Below are positions 7,210 through 8,490 of a stretch of DNA of 8,490 nucleotides, in pieces. Position 1 is the first letter of the stretch, and every line of letters starts with the position of its first letter. Source of the DNA: Parachlamydiaceae bacterium (GTDB taxonomy: Bacteria > Chlamydiota > Chlamydiia > Chlamydiales > Parachlamydiaceae); the NCBI GenBank assembly GCA_013698165.1, contig JACCVN010000383.1:1-8490 (forward strand), given 5' to 3'. A program made the translations under genes and the position numbers. A model generated the notes under the pieces. The model saw nothing but the letters and a program-made list of their open reading frames with translations. It was not told the origin of the DNA and ran no database searches.

Positions 7210-7321
7210 TTGTGCAGTTAATATCGGAATAAATCACAAACATCTAAGTTAATTGCATAGACATATTCACAAAAAATCCACATTAAGGAATTTGTCCAAA
7301 AACTCCACAAAATGAACACCC
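7210..7321. repeat. Long direct repeat, copy 1
   Basis: This 112-bp copy runs from TTGTGCAGTTAATA to AACACCC and aligns along its whole length with 7418-7533. Only a 1-base and a 3-base indel and scattered substitutions separate the two. Long identical blocks include AACATCTAAGTTA and AATCCACATTAAGGA. Its last bases overlap the left inverted end of the 105-bp palindromic element. It contains several TCCACA or TTCACA words. No coding potential is apparent. Confidence 0.85.
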
Positions 7322-7416
7322 TTAGCCGCCGCATTTGCGGCTTACTCTATGACTTTGTCTACCACACACTTACGCGTGTGGCTATATGCTGCCGCATTCG
7401 CGGTTAGGGTGTTCAT
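7312..7416. repeat. 105-bp element with inverted ends and three hairpins (MITE-like)
   Basis: The ends are perfect 11-bp inverted repeats, ATGAACACCCT (7312-7322) and AGGGTGTTCAT (7406-7416), with weaker pairing continuing inward through the GCCGC/GCGG segments. Inside are three stems: AGCCGC with GCGGCT (7324-7342), CCACAC with GTGTGG (7362-7381) and CCGC with GCGG (7392-7403). It is more GC-rich than its surroundings and sits exactly between the two long direct repeats. No open frame fits, so it is non-autonomous if mobile. It could instead be a structured RNA or a bidirectional terminator. Confidence 0.7.
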
Positions 7417-7417
7417 C

Positions 7418-7533
7418 TTGTGCAGTTAATAGTGGAATAAAATCAAAAACATCTAAGTTAATAATTGCTTCGACATATACACAATAAATCCACATTAAGG
7501 ATTGTGTCCAAATACAGCACAAAACCAACACCC
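7418..7533. repeat. Long direct repeat, copy 2
   Basis: This 116-bp partner of the copy at 7210-7321 starts two bases after the palindromic element and ends CAACACCC. It stops about 50 bases from the 3' end of the lipoprotein gene on the opposite strand. Divergence from copy 1 is spread evenly, so the duplication is not recent. Confidence 0.85.
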
Positions 7534-7582
7534 TAACTGAGAAATCTGATCTCACCTTTCCAATGTGCTACCCTACATGCAA

Positions 7583-8122
7583 TTAAGGGGATTTCTGAGA
7601 ACGAACTATATTTAATGCCTCTTCGTATGTCTCTTCATCCTGGGTATAGTATCCAAATTCCTTTTCAGGAATTTTTGTACTATATTGAACCTTCCCATCG
7701 TAAGCTGAAAAAACAACTATATTTGGATAATACAATTTTCCTCCATCGGGTTGATAATCATAAATATGCATTTTGACGTTCGATGGCATAAATGGAGCTG
7801 GATTCAGAAAAGGCTGCAATTCAGGAGTTGCATTAAACTCTTTCACCAGCTCCTCAACCCCATCAATTAACATTATTCTTCCTTCCTCTTTGCTTAGAAC
7901 GCGAAAAACCTGAAAATTAAGGCCAACATTATTATAATAATGTTCATCTCCGCCCTCTGACCAACCTATAAATTTCATTTGATGGCGTTTCTCTAATATT
8001 ACTGCAGTTTTGTGCATCGCCCGGCGTGCTAACTTTTCGCTTTCCGTGCGATTGTCACAACCCATAATGAACAAAAGTAAACAACAAAAAAAACAAATCC
8101 AAATAAATATTTTCTTTTTCAT
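7583..8122 (-). CDS. Small putative lipoprotein of unknown function
   Basis: This 179-residue protein has a lipoprotein signal: MKKK, a hydrophobic segment rich in Phe, Cys and Leu, then FIMGC with Cys22 as the lipidation site. Met at -2 is slightly off the lipobox consensus. Asp follows the Cys, which in E. coli would favour inner-membrane retention; whether that rule holds here is unknown. The mature part is soluble, mixed alpha/beta by eye, with EEGRIMLIDGVEELVKEFN, PFLNPAPFMPSNVKMHIYDY and ETYEEALNIV. These resemble a paralogous small-protein family I associate with environmental chlamydiae, a recollection I cannot verify here. Its ATG shares one base with the TAA of the upstream gene (TAATG), and GGAG lies seven bases before the start at 8130-8133. 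It is therefore translationally coupled to the hydrolase-like gene. Function is not known. Confidence 0.8.
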   Translation of the reverse strand: MKKKIFIWICFFCCLLLFIMGCDNRTESEKLARRAMHKTAVILEKRHQMKFIGWSEGGDEHYYNNVGLNFQVFRVLSKEEGRIMLIDGVEELVKEFNATPELQPFLNPAPFMPSNVKMHIYDYQPDGGKLYYPNIVVFSAYDGKVQYSTKIPEKEFGYYTQDEETYEEALNIVRSQKSP

Positions 8123-8490
8123 TAATTAGCTCCATATTTTCCTAAAAATTCACTGATATGACTTTCCATCGGTTCGCTATACGTTGGACTATCAAAACTA
8201 TGATCCCAAAAATCCGCCTCGGGATGCGGTGCCAAAGAAATTATGGGAGCACTATCTTGTATTCCCCCTAACCATCTTTCAATCCCAGGAACAAAATCTC
8301 TTTCGCTTTCCAAATGTATAGCGTCGCCAAAAAGGCCTTTCGGCATATGTGTTGCTGGAGCCACCCCCATGAATTCGATATTTTTCATGATCTCTTTATC
8401 TGTGCGTCGGGCGGCAAGACCTGCAATGATGGCCCCCTGGCTATGTGCATCCTGAAGAAAATGCTTGCCACCTTCAGCAAAAAAATTCAC
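8122..8490 (-). CDS. Alpha/beta-hydrolase-like protein (C-terminal part, 5' end outside window)
   Basis: This is the last 122 residues or so of a gene cut by the right edge; the GTG at the edge is an internal codon. DAHSQGAIIAGLA (fragment residues 14-26) has the look of a nucleophile elbow, a serine between a strand and a helix as in lipases and esterases, although the first position of GxSxG is Ala. Downstream, SERDFVPGIERW offers a plausible catalytic Asp, and ADFWDHSFDSPTY offers a His, in the order expected for a Ser-Asp-His triad. The arrangement recalls chlamydial uncharacterised families with an HS-x-G elbow such as DUF687, but I cannot confirm membership. With the N-terminal part unseen, export signal and full domain layout are unknown. 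It is coupled to the lipoprotein gene by a TAATG stop-start overlap. Confidence 0.65.
   Translation of the reverse strand: MNFFAEGGKHFLQDAHSQGAIIAGLAARRTDKEIMKNIEFMGVAPATHMPKGLFGDAIHLESERDFVPGIERWLGGIQDSAPIISLAPHPEADFWDHSFDSPTYSEPMESHISEFLGKYGAN
8130..8133 (-). promoter_or_regulatory. Ribosome binding site of the lipoprotein gene
   Basis: GGAG on the minus strand lies inside the last codons of the hydrolase gene, seven bases before the lipoprotein ATG. It supports the start that overlaps the upstream stop codon. Confidence 0.7.

Noticed and set aside
7538..7556. TGAGA/TCTCA hairpin as terminator for the lipoprotein gene
   Set aside because: A 5-bp AT-rich stem without a T-run on the minus strand is too weak to call.
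8243..8455. Plus-strand open frame of about 70 codons
   Set aside because: It is antisense to the hydrolase-like gene, which has the better motif evidence.

Overview
The window looks like chromosome from a member of the Chlamydiota, most likely an 'environmental' amoeba-associated lineage (Parachlamydiaceae or a relative). Three things suggest this. The suf genes run B-C-D-S, as I remember them in Chlamydia trachomatis. The 459-residue outer-membrane protein carries blocks I recall from the chlamydial CT372-type family. A small lipoprotein at the right end looks like a family I associate with environmental chlamydiae. The sequence is moderately AT-rich, with noncoding stretches much richer in AT. 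No 16S or other taxonomic marker is present, so the placement is inference.

Positions 2-4148 (+ strand) hold the SUF iron-sulfur cluster assembly operon. It contains the C-terminal part of sufB (cut by the left window edge), sufC, sufD (its ATG overlaps the sufC stop) and sufS. SufBCD is the ATP-driven scaffold complex, and SufS supplies sulfur from cysteine as a persulfide. No SufE or SufU sulfur-transfer partner is in view. The 140-base sufD-sufS gap is filled with short palindromic repeat units. A GTG-started sua5 gene (4172-5119, tRNA t6A synthesis) follows sufS after 23 bases and probably shares its transcript.

Positions 5126-6618 form a separate unit. A sigma70-like promoter just after the sua5 stop is followed by a gene for a secreted, cysteine-containing beta-barrel outer-membrane protein, then by a perfect 10-bp hairpin that is probably its terminator.

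Positions 6619-7582 contain no intact gene but are not featureless. About 6790-7177 reads as the decayed remains of a small membrane-protein gene, with a ribosome binding site and start codon, two frame changes and one in-frame stop. Positions 7210-7533 hold two diverged copies of a roughly 112-116 bp direct repeat. Between them is a 105-bp element with 11-bp perfect inverted ends and three internal hairpins.

Positions 7583-8490 (- strand) hold two translationally coupled genes: the C-terminal end of an alpha/beta-hydrolase-like protein and a small lipoprotein. The right edge of the window cuts the hydrolase gene.

The suf, sua5 and OMP genes are ordinary household functions. The least explained parts are the two repeat systems, the decayed gene and the coupled hydrolase-lipoprotein pair.
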